A stretch of 64,000 nucleotides of DNA, from the NCBI RefSeq assembly GCF_900590755.1, contig NZ_UUOC01000032.1:62001-126000 (forward strand), read 5' to 3'. Source of the stretch: Pseudomonas viridiflava (GTDB lineage Bacteria; Pseudomonadota; Gammaproteobacteria; Pseudomonadales; Pseudomonadaceae). Positions 34,387 to 43,981 of this stretch are shown here, one piece after another. The position numbers were made by a program, and so were the translations under genes. Under the pieces are notes generated by a model. The model did no database searches. It had not been told where the DNA came from and saw only the letters and a program-made list of their open reading frames with translations. Position 1 is the stretch's first letter, and every line of letters starts with the position of its first letter.

Positions 34387-36027
34387 ATGAACATATGTGA
34401 TGGCGATGGATCCCGGTCAAGGCAGGATACTCAAAGCCACCCTACGGACAGCGTGAATAAAATGGTCAGTCTCGGTCAAGCCAGTGTTTCTCTGGAACTA
34501 AGAGAAGTCTTTAGAAGCGGCGTACCCTTGCGGGTGGGTACCCGCGCCTTCGATATTCTGGAGCTGTTGATCAGCTGTCCCGGGCAGTTGGTGACCAAGG
34601 ATGAGATTCTGCAGCGTGTCTGGCCGGATACGGTGGTCGAAGAAAACAACTTGCAGGTGCATATTTCCGCTTTGCGCAAAGCCCTGGGGGCAGACCGGGA
34701 TTTGATCCGGACGATTCCGGGCCGTGGCTACATTCTGATTTGCGGCGAAGAGGCTTCGGGGCAGGGCGCTCTTCAAGAGTCGCAGGACGCGCAGCTTGCC
34801 AGCACGCTGGACGCCGCGATGTTGCGCACCAGTGAATTGCCCCATGACGTCGCGTTGATCGGTCGCGAAGAGACGCTTGAAGATATCTGCGACGCGTTGT
34901 CGAGCGATTCATTGCTGAGCCTGGTGGGGGCTGGCGGGATCGGCAAAACCTCGCTGGCGGTGGCGGTTGCTCACCATTTGGCCCTCACCGACAGCCTGCA
35001 CGTTTGTTTCGTACCCTTGGCGCAGATCACCTGCCCGGAACGCATTGTTGAAGCCCTGGTGCTTGCCCTGGATGTTGAGGTCAGGCAGGGCCAGTCGATG
35101 ATTGATGCCATTGTTGACGCTGTTGATCAGCACAATCGATTGATCATTCTGGACAATTGCGAACACCTGATCGAAGCCGTCGCAGCAGTGTGCGAGCATT
35201 TGCTGCACCGCTGTCCGTCGCTGCGGATACTCGCTACCAGCCGCGAGCCCTTGCGGATCAGCCGTGAGCGGACGATCAGCGTTGCGCCGCTTGAGGTGCC
35301 CGAGCAGGGAGCCGAGCGCTGCGAAGTTCTGCAAAGCAGCGCCGCCCAGTTGTTTCTCATGCGTTTGCGGGCGCTGGACTCGCGCTTTCCTCTGGATGAC
35401 AGCATGGCGTTCGATGATCAGAGCGTCGCGCTGGTTGGCCAGGTCTGCCGCTCGCTGGACGGCATCCCTCTGGCGCTGGAAATGGCCGCATCACGGGCCG
35501 CAGCCCTGGGCCTGTTCGAGCTGGCGGGCAGCTTGCGGGAAGATCTGCATATGCTCAGCGGCGGTTTGCGCAGCGCGCCGCAGCGTCACCAGAGCATGGA
35601 GGCCTCGGTGGAGTGGAGTTATCGTCTGCTCAATGCTGACGAGCGCACGGTGCTTGGCCGTCTGGGTGGGCTCGCGGGGTGCTTCAGCCTCGACCAGGCA
35701 TGCAACGTTGCCCAGACCGCAGACATCCCGCGGGCGCGGGTCATGGATTGCATCGTCGGGCTGGCGCAGAAATCACTACTGATGATCTCTGCGGACGGGC
35801 CGTTCCGTTTCTATCGACTGCTGGGTGCAACCCGGACCTGGATCGTCGCGCGCCTGGGCATGCAGGGCAACGAGGGTGCTTTGGCGCCCGATTCAGGTCA
35901 TTATGGCCGACGCCTCCAGACGCACACGCCGGCTGCATCCGTGGCGACGATGCTGGCCAGTCATCATCCGCGTGAGGCCGATCATTTTCATTTCAGTCAT
36001 CAACGAGTGCTGGCGGCAAGCCAGTAG
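34387..36027 (+). CDS. OmpR-type winged-helix regulator fused to an NB-ARC/AAA ATPase, short form
   Basis: Up to 546 residues (start 34387 or ATG 34462). Residues 30-115 are a Trans_reg_C winged helix (RTFDILELLISCPGQLVTKDEIL, then LQVHISALRKALG and IRTIPGRGYIL). Residues about 150-430 are a P-loop ATPase: Walker A GAGGIGKTSLA near 176, Walker B RLIILDNCEH, a sensor Arg in LATSREPLRI, then GIPLALEMAASRA. Known relatives of about 900 residues continue with a TPR-like repeat sensor; here the chain ends soon after the helical bridge (LLGATRTWIVARLG). It heads a block of four plus-strand signalling genes. Confidence 0.85.
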   Translation: MNICDGDGSRSRQDTQSHPTDSVNKMVSLGQASVSLELREVFRSGVPLRVGTRAFDILELLISCPGQLVTKDEILQRVWPDTVVEENNLQVHISALRKALGADRDLIRTIPGRGYILICGEEASGQGALQESQDAQLASTLDAAMLRTSELPHDVALIGREETLEDICDALSSDSLLSLVGAGGIGKTSLAVAVAHHLALTDSLHVCFVPLAQITCPERIVEALVLALDVEVRQGQSMIDAIVDAVDQHNRLIILDNCEHLIEAVAAVCEHLLHRCPSLRILATSREPLRISRERTISVAPLEVPEQGAERCEVLQSSAAQLFLMRLRALDSRFPLDDSMAFDDQSVALVGQVCRSLDGIPLALEMAASRAAALGLFELAGSLREDLHMLSGGLRSAPQRHQSMEASVEWSYRLLNADERTVLGRLGGLAGCFSLDQACNVAQTADIPRARVMDCIVGLAQKSLLMISADGPFRFYRLLGATRTWIVARLGMQGNEGALAPDSGHYGRRLQTHTPAASVATMLASHHPREADHFHFSHQRVLAASQ

Positions 36028-36051
36028 CATCAAGCTGCGGACAATCTGTAT

Positions 36052-36663
36052 ATGAGTGCAACACCCCTGGTTTATGTGGTCGACGATGAGTGCTCCATTC
36101 GCACGTCATTGTCGCGCCTGCTGAATTCAGCCGATATCTCTGCCCAGTGCTTCGCCACCGCACAGGAGTTTCTTCAGCAAGCCTTCAATGCCCAGCCCAC
36201 CTGCCTGTTGCTGGACGTGAATCTGGCGGCCAGCAATGGTTTCGACGTGCAGGAGGAGTTGCTGCGGCGTGGGCATCGCTTCCCGATTATTTTCATGACC
36301 GGCTTCGGCACCATCCCCATGTCGGTGAAGGCCATCAAGGCGGGCGCTCACGAGTTTCTGACCAAACCCTTTGAACCTGATCAGTTGCTGGAAGTGGTGC
36401 GTCAGGCCCTTGCCCATGATGAAAGCGACCTGCTGGACCGGCTGCATATCGAAGGCGTCAGGCAACGTTTTGACACCCTGACGCCCCGGGAGCGGGAGGT
36501 CATGACGCTGTTGGTCACCGGCAGAATGAACAAGCAGATTGCCAGTGATCTGGGCACCAGCGAGATCACCGTCAAAGTTCATAAACGGCACATTATGACA
36601 AAGATGCAGGCCCGAACTTTAATCGACCTGGTAAAGATGCGTGAGCAACTAGTACTGATATAA
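36052..36663 (+). CDS. FixJ/NarL-type response regulator
   Basis: A 203-residue protein: receiver domain with acidic pair Asp11-Asp12, phosphoacceptor Asp55 in LLLDVNL and Lys105 in TKPFEP, then a LuxR-type helix-turn-helix (LTPREREVMTLLVTGRMNKQIASDLGTSEITVKVHKRHI). Starts 24 bases after the ATPase-regulator gene. The receiver has a FixJ-like MTGFGTIPMSVKAIKAGA segment. Candidate partner of the large histidine kinase downstream. Confidence 0.92.
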   Translation: MSATPLVYVVDDECSIRTSLSRLLNSADISAQCFATAQEFLQQAFNAQPTCLLLDVNLAASNGFDVQEELLRRGHRFPIIFMTGFGTIPMSVKAIKAGAHEFLTKPFEPDQLLEVVRQALAHDESDLLDRLHIEGVRQRFDTLTPREREVMTLLVTGRMNKQIASDLGTSEITVKVHKRHIMTKMQARTLIDLVKMREQLVLI

Positions 36664-36773
36664 GCCCGGTGTATTGATAAAAAACAGCACAATTATACAT
36701 AGAGCCAATCACCTTTCTGAAAAGATAAGCGTACGCTCTGTTCTATTACTTTTACTGCCACGAAGTTCAGCTT

Positions 36774-37136
36774 ATGATCCTCATCTGCGTCGTCGATGAT
36801 GACGCCTCCGTACGCAACGGTCTCAGTAACCTTCTCAAGTCTTTGGGCTATGCGACTGTGAGCTTTGCTTCGGGAGAAGCCTTTCTCGATTCTTCTGCCA
36901 GTGATCAGGCGCATTGTGTGTTGCTTGATATGGTGATGAAAGGGATGCAGGGGCTTGAGGTTCTACAGCATTTGAGACGCGCGAAGAAAACCGTGGGTGT
37001 CTGTTGCATGTCGGCCAATGACGATAGCGATACCGTCCGGCGGGCGCTCGACGCAGGTGCTCTGGGTTTTCTGTGCAAGCCTTTTTCCGAGGAGGCGTTG
37101 CTCAAATCTATAAAGCAGGTACTCGAGAACAGGTAA
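36774..37136 (+). CDS. stand-alone receiver-domain protein
   Basis: A 120-residue CheY-like protein without output domain. Phosphoacceptor Asp52 in LLDMVMKG and Lys102 in LCKPFSEE, acidic pair in VVDDDAS. It ends 9 bases before the large kinase gene. Possibly a phosphate sink or an allosteric partner of the kinase. The 110-base AT-rich gap upstream holds no other gene. Confidence 0.9.
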   Translation: MILICVVDDDASVRNGLSNLLKSLGYATVSFASGEAFLDSSASDQAHCVLLDMVMKGMQGLEVLQHLRRAKKTVGVCCMSANDDSDTVRRALDAGALGFLCKPFSEEALLKSIKQVLENR

Positions 37137-37145
37137 AAGTCCTTT

Positions 37146-40100
37146 ATGAACGGTATCAGCGCTGAGCCGATCACCAGCATCCGGGTCATGGCCGACAGGC
37201 AGGTCGAAGGTTACACGGCGCAATGGCTGAAGCTGTTGTCGTGGGAGTTGCTTTTTGTCGACGGCGAGGTTGATCGCTACCGTGCCCACGTGCCGGGATG
37301 CGCCCGCCGCTGGTTGATTTCCCGGGCTTCGGCGGGGCTGCTGGAGCGCGGCCTGCGGCGTATCGAGCAGCAATACCTGCTGGCGCCGCTGCTTGATCCC
37401 GATTGGGCGTTGCCGCCGGTGGCGGTGCTGCATACGCCTGAAGGTCCGCTGCTGATCTGTGATGATCCGGGCGGCCAGTCTCTTGATGAAGTGGCGGATG
37501 GCTCGCTGTCCATTGATGGTTTTCTGCGGCTGGCGATCAGTGCGTCCCATGCCTTGGCCCGCGCCCACGGCAAGGGCCTGCTGCATCGGGACATCAAACC
37601 CGGCAATCTGATTCGGGGCGCTGACGGCAAGGTTCGTCTCACCGGCTTTGGTCTGAGCATCGGGGCTGGGGACGCGGCGCTGATTGACGATGCCATCTGC
37701 GCAACCCTGGCGTACATGTCCCCCGAGCAGGCTCGGCGATTAGAGCGCCAGGCTGATGAGCGCAGCGATCTGTATTCGCTGGGCATGACCTTTTATGAAT
37801 GGATCACCGGCAGGTTGCCGTTCCACGCCAGCGATGCGGTGGAGTGGGTGTATTGCCATGTGGCGCGCCAGCCACCTTCGCCGCAGCAGTTTCGCGCCTC
37901 GATCCCTGCGCCGCTGGCCCGTCTGATCCTCGATCTGATTGCCAAGAATCCCGCCGACCGCTACCAGAGTGCCGCCAGCCTGGAGGCGGATTTACGGGAG
38001 TGCCTGGCTCAGTGGAATCAGTTTCAGCACATCGCGACGTTCGAACCCGCGTGTCGGGATACCCGCCCGCAAGCCAGCGAGTACAAGGTGCTGGTGCCGC
38101 GCCCGGTCGAAAGCCAGGCGCTGCAAGCGGCCTTTTCGCGAGTTGCCCAGTGCGGTCGGTGTGAGGTGGTGCTGCTGTCGGGGCAGACTGGCTCCGGTAA
38201 ATCCACGCTGGTCCGCCAGTTGCACCAGGACCTGGCCTTGACTCGGGTGTGGTTCGCTTCCGGTAAATTCGACCCGAACCGGCCCAACATGCCTTACGCA
38301 TCCCTGGCCCAGGCGCTGCGCTCCCTGGTCATGCGGGTGATTGGCGAGAGCGCCGAGGAGCTGGCGCGCTGGCGGGAGAAACTGGAGCAGGCAGTGGCCG
38401 GGCAGGGGCGGCTGATTGCCAATCTGGTTCCGGAAATCGAACTGGTTCTAGGCCCACAAGGTGCCGGGCCAGACTTGCCTGCCAATGAAACCCGGCACCT
38501 GTTCCATTCTGTGCTGCACAGGGTGCTCAACAGTTTTGCCAGTGCACAGCGGCCATTGGTGCTGTTCTTCGACGATGTGCATGGTCGCGACGAAGCAACC
38601 CTGTCGTTTATTACGTCATTCAGCGAAGGGCCGTATGAAAACATTCTGCTGATTGCGGCGTATCGCGAGGATCCGGAGCCGGGCTGCACGTTGCCTGCGG
38701 CTTTCCTGAACCGGTTGCGGCAGGCACCCACCGGTTTGCAGGAGATTCAGGTGTCAGCGCTGGACCTGCAGGCGGTTGCCCAGTGGCTGGCCCGGACCCT
38801 GCAAACCGATGCTGCCGTGATCATGCCGCTGGCTGTATTGGTGCATGAAAAAACCGGCGGTAACCCGTTTTTTGTCGGGCAGTTACTGCGCACCCTGCTG
38901 GACGAACGGCTGATTCGTGTTGATCGCACCGCCACAGGCGACACCCTCAGCTGGGATCTCGTGCGGATTCGCGAGCATCGTCATGCGGAAAATGTCATTG
39001 GCCTGATGGTGGCCAGAATCACCCGTCTGCCGACGCAAACCCGTGTGTTCCTCGGGCAGATGGCGTGTATGGGCTCCAGTGTGGATCTGCCGACCTTGTG
39101 CCGGGTGACCCAGGTCGAGAAAAAATCACTTTGTCGACACCTGGCACCTGCGGTTGAGGCCGGTCTGCTGGTTGAAGATCACCAGGGTTATGCGTTTTAT
39201 CATGACCGGGTACAAGAGGCCGCCTGTGAGCTGATTGCGCCAGAAGCCAGGCCTGCGGAGCATCTGCGGATTGCCCGGATATTGATGGCCGATGCCTATC
39301 CTGAAGGGCTTGAACCCCAGCGGCGCGCCGAATCGATATTCAGCATCGCCAGCCACTTGCAACGCATCCTGCCTGAAGATTGTTCCGAGGCTGAGCGCGA
39401 GCCGTTTTGCGCGTTACTGATACGCGCCGCTCAGCAGGCCCTGGAGTCGGCCGCCATCGACGCTTCGTTAGGCTATGTGCACACCGCAGCAACGCTGATT
39501 GGCAAGTCGTGCTGGGAGCGCTGCCCCGAACTGGCCCGTGAACTTGGCTTTGTGCATGCCCAATGCCTGCTGCTGGAGGGCGAGTTCGAGCCTGCGGGCA
39601 GGGTGATCGACGATTTACTCAACCACGTCCATGGCGTTGTTGAGCGGGCCGCGATTTATGTGCTCAAGGTCGAGTTGCTGGTGCTGGCTTGCCGTTATCA
39701 GGACGCTGTGGTTACTGCTGGAGAGGGGTTGCGTCTGTTTGGCATTCATATTCCGGCCCACGTCACGGGTATGGATGTCGAGCAGAGTTATGGTTATTTG
39801 CTGGAGATACTGGGGGCACGGGAGATTGCCTCCCTGCGCGACCTGCCGGAAATGCGCGACGCGACTTTCGAAGCGGCCATGGGCATGTTGTCCAGCATGA
39901 TTGCATCGGCCTCTTTCATCGATGACGACCTGTTGTTTGTACTGACCTGCGAGATGGTCCAGTTGTCGCTGGAATACGGTATCTGCGCGGCTTCGACCCA
40001 CGGGTTTGCCTGGTTCGGCGTGGCCCTGGCCCACCAATACAAGGCTTACGAAGACGGCGCGGCTTTTGCGGGCGTCGCCCACACGCTGGTACAGGAGCGC

Positions 40101-42719
40101 GGCTACAGCAGTTCGCAAAGCACGACCCTGGTGGCACTTGATCAGGTCAGTGTCTGGACTCAGCCCCTAAGCCACGCCCTTGAACACGCCCGCTCTGCGC
40201 TGGCCAGCAGTTATAACGCGGGCAATCTGACCATGAGTTGCTACGCCTGCAACCATATCGTGTCCGATCTGCTGGTAATGGGTGAGCATCTGGAGCGCGT
40301 CGAACAGGAGATCGAGCGCGGCCTGGATTTCGCCCGGCGCGCCCGCTTCAATGACGTTCAGGGGGCCCTGCACACTCAGGCGCGGCTGGTGCGGGCATTG
40401 CGCCTGGGGCGCATCTGGCAGAGCGAGGAACCTTCGACCGAGCGTCAGGCCCTGGAGGATCAGGCCTGCAACAGCGCAATGACCCCGGTGGCTTTCTGGT
40501 GGTGGCTGTTCAAGGGTGTCGCCCGATTTCTCTATCGGGATTTCGACAGCGCTGCGCAATGCCTTGAGAAAGCGAACACGCTGGCCTGGTCAACGCCGGC
40601 GCATATTCACCTGCTCGAACTGCATTTTTTCAGCGCCTTGAACCTGTCCGCCAGTTGTCGCCAGGGCGGTGATTGCGCGGCGACCCTTGCACTGATGACG
40701 ACGCATGTTCAGAAGCTCGAAGGCTGGGCCGCCCTCAATCCCCAGACTTTCAAGGACAAGGCCTTGCTGGTGGGCGCTGAAGTCGCCCGCTTGCAGGGCG
40801 ATGCCATGCGGGCCATGAGCTTGTATGAAGAAGCTGTCACGGCTGCAGCCAATGCCGGCTTTGTCCATGTGCAGGCCCTGGCCCATGAACTGGCCGGGGA
40901 ATTTCATCACGTTCAGGGCTTGTACACGTCCGCGCGCAGTCACTACCGCAACGCCAGGGATTGCTATCAGCGCTGGGGTGCATTGGGCAAAGTCGCCGAC
41001 CTCGAAGCACGGGGTGGCATCCTGCGCGGGCAAGCCTCGCTGGCGCGGCCATCCATCGGCTTTGTGGCGAGCCAGGACGCACTGGATTTGGTGTCGGTGA
41101 TGAAGGCGTCCCAGGCGCTGTCCGAAGAAATCGTGCTCGACCGACTGATTGGCATTCTGCTGACCAACACTATCCTCCATGCAGGTGCGCAGCAGGCCTT
41201 GCTGTTGTTGGTCAAGAACGACACCCCGCAGATTTCGGCCAAGGGCCGGGCGACTGAAACGGGCATTGATATCGACCTTTCAGTGAGGGTGCCGTCGGCG
41301 CAGCAATTGCCCCTGTCGATGCTGTACACGGTGATGCGCACCCGGCAGTCGATCGTGATCGAAGATGCATTGCAGCTCCAGGCATTTGCTGAAGATGAAT
41401 ATTTCCGGGGTCGTAACGTGCGCTCGGTGCTGTGCCTGCCGCTGGTCAAGCAAGGTCTGGTGATCGGTGTGCTGTATCTGGAAAACAATCTCGCGCCGGG
41501 TGTGTTCACCTCCAACCGCACCACGGTGCTGGAATTACTGGCAGGCCAGGCGGCCATCTCTCTGGAAACCGCCCGGCTGTACACCGAGCTGGTGGAAGAA
41601 AACACCCGCCGCCGGGAGATTGAAGCTGCCTTGCGCACCAGTCAGGCCACTCTGGCGCTGGGCCAGCGGATCAGCCATTCCGGCAGTTTTCGCTGGCAGC
41701 CCAGCACCGATGAAGCGGTCTGGACCGATGACCTGTTTGCGGTCTGGGGGCTACCGGTTACTGAAGTTGCGCCTTCGCTGCAAGCGATCGAGCGCCTGAT
41801 CCACCCTGAAGACCTGCAAGCGTTTCTGGTCAACATCATGCAAGCGGTCCATCACGCCAGGGCTTTTCAGTTGGCATTCAGGCTGCTGACGCCCGAAGGT
41901 ACGGTCCGCCACCTTGAACTGCTGGGTGAGCCTGCGGGGCACGACCTGTTTGTCGGGGTCACCACGGATGTTACCGAACGCAAGGCTACCGAGGCCGCAC
42001 TGCGGACCGCGCGCACGGAACTGGCCAAAGTCTCCCAGGCCACGATCATGGGCGAGCTGGCGGCGTCCATTGCCCATGAAATCAATCAGCCGCTGGCCTC
42101 GATCGTTTCCAATGCCAGCGCCAGTGTGCGCTGGTTGAATCGGGCTGTGCCGGTGGTCACCGAAGCAATGGCTGGCCTCAATGACATCGTCAATGACAGC
42201 AGGCGCGCCGCAGAAATCGTCCGCGCCTTGCAATCGCTTGCCAGGCAAGCACCGCCCCGGCATGCACCGCTGCAGATCGATGAGGTGATTCGTCAGGTGG
42301 TGGCGTTGACCGCGACTGAGATCGAGCAGCACCAGGTCCTGTTATACAAGGCATTCAATGGCCCGGAGCTGATGATCAAAGGCGACGCAGTGCAGCTGCA
42401 GCAAGTGATCCTCAACCTGATCACGAACGCCGTGGAGGCCATGAGCACCGTCGAGGACCGGCCGCGTCGGCTGGACATCAGCTGTGAGGCGGTCGCTGAG
42501 CAATTCGTGGTGGTCTGCGTCCAGGACAATGGCGCAGGGCTTGATGAACAACATGCCGGACGGGTTTTCGACGCGTTCTTCACCACCAAAGCCAAGGGCA
42601 TGGGCATGGGCCTGGCGATTTGTCGGTCGATCATCGATGCCCATGGCGGCACATTGCGGGCCTGCAACGGCAGAGCGGGTGGCGCCATGTTTGTGTTCAC
42701 ATTGCCGGTGGCACCCTGA
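37146..42719 (+). CDS. giant Ser/Thr-kinase-like / AAA ATPase / GAF / PAS / histidine kinase
   Basis: A 1857-residue cytosolic protein. (1) Residues ~110-290: protein-kinase fold with HRDIKPGN (147-154), GFG in place of DFG (167-169), MSPEQ, SDLYSLGMTFYEWITG; no glycine-rich loop or ATP-Lys is visible before it. (2) ~320-560: P-loop ATPase, Walker A SGQTGSGKST (345-354), Walker B LVLFFDD (471-477). (3) ~560-1300: helical repeats. (4) ~1320-1480 GAF (VRSVLCLPLV). (5) ~1495-1605 PAS. (6) HisKA with phosphoacceptor His1644 in AHEINQPLASIV, then HATPase_c ending MGMGLAICRSIIDAHGGTL. Known as a trifunctional kinase family. Probably phosphorylates the neighbouring receivers and senses an unknown small molecule. 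Followed by an ABC importer operon. Confidence 0.9.
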   Translation: MNGISAEPITSIRVMADRQVEGYTAQWLKLLSWELLFVDGEVDRYRAHVPGCARRWLISRASAGLLERGLRRIEQQYLLAPLLDPDWALPPVAVLHTPEGPLLICDDPGGQSLDEVADGSLSIDGFLRLAISASHALARAHGKGLLHRDIKPGNLIRGADGKVRLTGFGLSIGAGDAALIDDAICATLAYMSPEQARRLERQADERSDLYSLGMTFYEWITGRLPFHASDAVEWVYCHVARQPPSPQQFRASIPAPLARLILDLIAKNPADRYQSAASLEADLRECLAQWNQFQHIATFEPACRDTRPQASEYKVLVPRPVESQALQAAFSRVAQCGRCEVVLLSGQTGSGKSTLVRQLHQDLALTRVWFASGKFDPNRPNMPYASLAQALRSLVMRVIGESAEELARWREKLEQAVAGQGRLIANLVPEIELVLGPQGAGPDLPANETRHLFHSVLHRVLNSFASAQRPLVLFFDDVHGRDEATLSFITSFSEGPYENILLIAAYREDPEPGCTLPAAFLNRLRQAPTGLQEIQVSALDLQAVAQWLARTLQTDAAVIMPLAVLVHEKTGGNPFFVGQLLRTLLDERLIRVDRTATGDTLSWDLVRIREHRHAENVIGLMVARITRLPTQTRVFLGQMACMGSSVDLPTLCRVTQVEKKSLCRHLAPAVEAGLLVEDHQGYAFYHDRVQEAACELIAPEARPAEHLRIARILMADAYPEGLEPQRRAESIFSIASHLQRILPEDCSEAEREPFCALLIRAAQQALESAAIDASLGYVHTAATLIGKSCWERCPELARELGFVHAQCLLLEGEFEPAGRVIDDLLNHVHGVVERAAIYVLKVELLVLACRYQDAVVTAGEGLRLFGIHIPAHVTGMDVEQSYGYLLEILGAREIASLRDLPEMRDATFEAAMGMLSSMIASASFIDDDLLFVLTCEMVQLSLEYGICAASTHGFAWFGVALAHQYKAYEDGAAFAGVAHTLVQERGYSSSQSTTLVALDQVSVWTQPLSHALEHARSALASSYNAGNLTMSCYACNHIVSDLLVMGEHLERVEQEIERGLDFARRARFNDVQGALHTQARLVRALRLGRIWQSEEPSTERQALEDQACNSAMTPVAFWWWLFKGVARFLYRDFDSAAQCLEKANTLAWSTPAHIHLLELHFFSALNLSASCRQGGDCAATLALMTTHVQKLEGWAALNPQTFKDKALLVGAEVARLQGDAMRAMSLYEEAVTAAANAGFVHVQALAHELAGEFHHVQGLYTSARSHYRNARDCYQRWGALGKVADLEARGGILRGQASLARPSIGFVASQDALDLVSVMKASQALSEEIVLDRLIGILLTNTILHAGAQQALLLLVKNDTPQISAKGRATETGIDIDLSVRVPSAQQLPLSMLYTVMRTRQSIVIEDALQLQAFAEDEYFRGRNVRSVLCLPLVKQGLVIGVLYLENNLAPGVFTSNRTTVLELLAGQAAISLETARLYTELVEENTRRREIEAALRTSQATLALGQRISHSGSFRWQPSTDEAVWTDDLFAVWGLPVTEVAPSLQAIERLIHPEDLQAFLVNIMQAVHHARAFQLAFRLLTPEGTVRHLELLGEPAGHDLFVGVTTDVTERKATEAALRTARTELAKVSQATIMGELAASIAHEINQPLASIVSNASASVRWLNRAVPVVTEAMAGLNDIVNDSRRAAEIVRALQSLARQAPPRHAPLQIDEVIRQVVALTATEIEQHQVLLYKAFNGPELMIKGDAVQLQQVILNLITNAVEAMSTVEDRPRRLDISCEAVAEQFVVVCVQDNGAGLDEQHAGRVFDAFFTTKAKGMGMGLAICRSIIDAHGGTLRACNGRAGGAMFVFTLPVAP

Positions 42720-42838
42720 GCCCCAGCCGTTCTAGCGCGCTTGATGCAGATGGATAGACTATTTGCATATTAACTTAGAATTTAAATGCATTTTCGTAAT
42801 GAATTGTCCGGTGATATGGTTTTAACCAGTCACTGGAT

Positions 42839-42900
42839 CCTTGAGAAAAGTTATTAAAAAGGATTCCGGATGACGGCCTGACCTCATCTTTTTCTCAAGG
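42839..42900 (+). promoter_or_regulatory. inverted repeat over the ribosome binding site of the ABC substrate-binding gene
   Basis: CCTTGAGAAAA (42839-42849) pairs perfectly with TTTTCTCAAGG (42890-42900), 40 bases between. The right arm contains the first part of the AAGGAA ribosome binding site of the gene starting at 42911, so folding would hide it. The spacer is 40 bases, long enough for an alternative fold or ligand-binding loop, but no known riboswitch is recognised. Confidence 0.5.
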
Positions 42901-42910
42901 AATTCCCCGC

Positions 42911-43981
42911 ATGGCAGCATTTGATTCGCTCACCCGTCGTCGCCTGCTGGGCTTGACCGGCGTCGCGCTGGCCAGCCCGTTACTGGCTTCGGTCCCAGGT
43001 TTTGCCTGGGCCGCAGATGAACATGCCGGCCACGGCGGCAATGACGCGGAGCCTGCGGGTACCGGTGAATTCATCAAACTGGCCGAGCCGCGCAAGCTGA
43101 AGCTGGCGGTCAACCTCAATGCGGTGTGTCTGGCGCCAGTGGTGATCGCCCACGGCCAGGGCTTTTTCACCAAACACAATCTGGATGTCGAGCTGGTCAA
43201 CTTCGGCAACTCCACCGAAGTGCTGCTGGAAGCCATCGCCACGGGCAAGGCAGACGCCGGGGTCGGCATGGCGCTGCGCTGGCTCAAGGCGCTGGAGCAG
43301 GGCTTTGACGTGAAACTCACGGCGGGCACCCATGGCGGATGCCTGCGTTTGCTCAGCGCGGTGAACAGCCCGATTCAGAAGCTTGAAGACCTCAAGGGTA
43401 AGGCCATCGGTGTCACTGACATGGCCAGCCCGGATCGGAACTTCTTCTCCATTCTGCTCAAAAAGCACGGCGTCGACCCGGTGCGTGATGTTGAGTGGCG
43501 TTTGTATCCCGCCGACTTGCTCGGTACTGCCCTGGAGCGCGGCGAAGTGCAGGCGGTGAGTGGCAGTGACCCGTTCATGTATCGCCTGATCAAGGGCGGC
43601 AAGGCCCGGGAGCTGTCGAACAATCTGGTGGAGGAGTACGCCAACCTTAGCTGCTGCGTGGTAGGGGTGACCGGCAAGCTGGTGCGCGAAGAAAAACGTG
43701 TCGCCGCCGCGCTGACCCAGGCGATTCTTGAAGCTCACGACTATTCGGTCAAACACCCTGAAGTCGTCGCCATAGGCTTCCAGGCTCACGCGCTGAATAC
43801 CTCTGTGGAAGAAGTGCAGGCCATTCTCCACGACCACACCCACGGCCATCATGCGGTGGGTGCGGCGCTGACCAAGGAAATCGTCACCTATGTGACCGAC
43901 CTGCAGACGGTGGAGGTGATTCGCAAAAGCACCGATGCGCTGGCCTTCTCAAAGGAGATTACTGCCGATGTCTTCAATTGA
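42911..43981 (+). CDS. ABC transporter substrate-binding protein, nitrate/sulfonate/taurine (NMT1/SsuA) type
   Basis: A 356-residue protein with a twin-arginine signal (SLTRRRLLGL), cut after FAWAA. The mature end starts with a His-rich tract DEHAGHGGND and there is another His-rich patch DHTHGHHAVG near 320. The periplasmic binding fold shows LNAVCLAPVVIAHGQGFF and GKADAGVGMALRWLKALEQG. Tat export suggests folding or cofactor loading before export. Operon with a permease and an ATPase. Ligand unknown; the His-rich segments hint at metal binding but could be incidental. Confidence 0.87.
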   Translation: MAAFDSLTRRRLLGLTGVALASPLLASVPGFAWAADEHAGHGGNDAEPAGTGEFIKLAEPRKLKLAVNLNAVCLAPVVIAHGQGFFTKHNLDVELVNFGNSTEVLLEAIATGKADAGVGMALRWLKALEQGFDVKLTAGTHGGCLRLLSAVNSPIQKLEDLKGKAIGVTDMASPDRNFFSILLKKHGVDPVRDVEWRLYPADLLGTALERGEVQAVSGSDPFMYRLIKGGKARELSNNLVEEYANLSCCVVGVTGKLVREEKRVAAALTQAILEAHDYSVKHPEVVAIGFQAHALNTSVEEVQAILHDHTHGHHAVGAALTKEIVTYVTDLQTVEVIRKSTDALAFSKEITADVFN

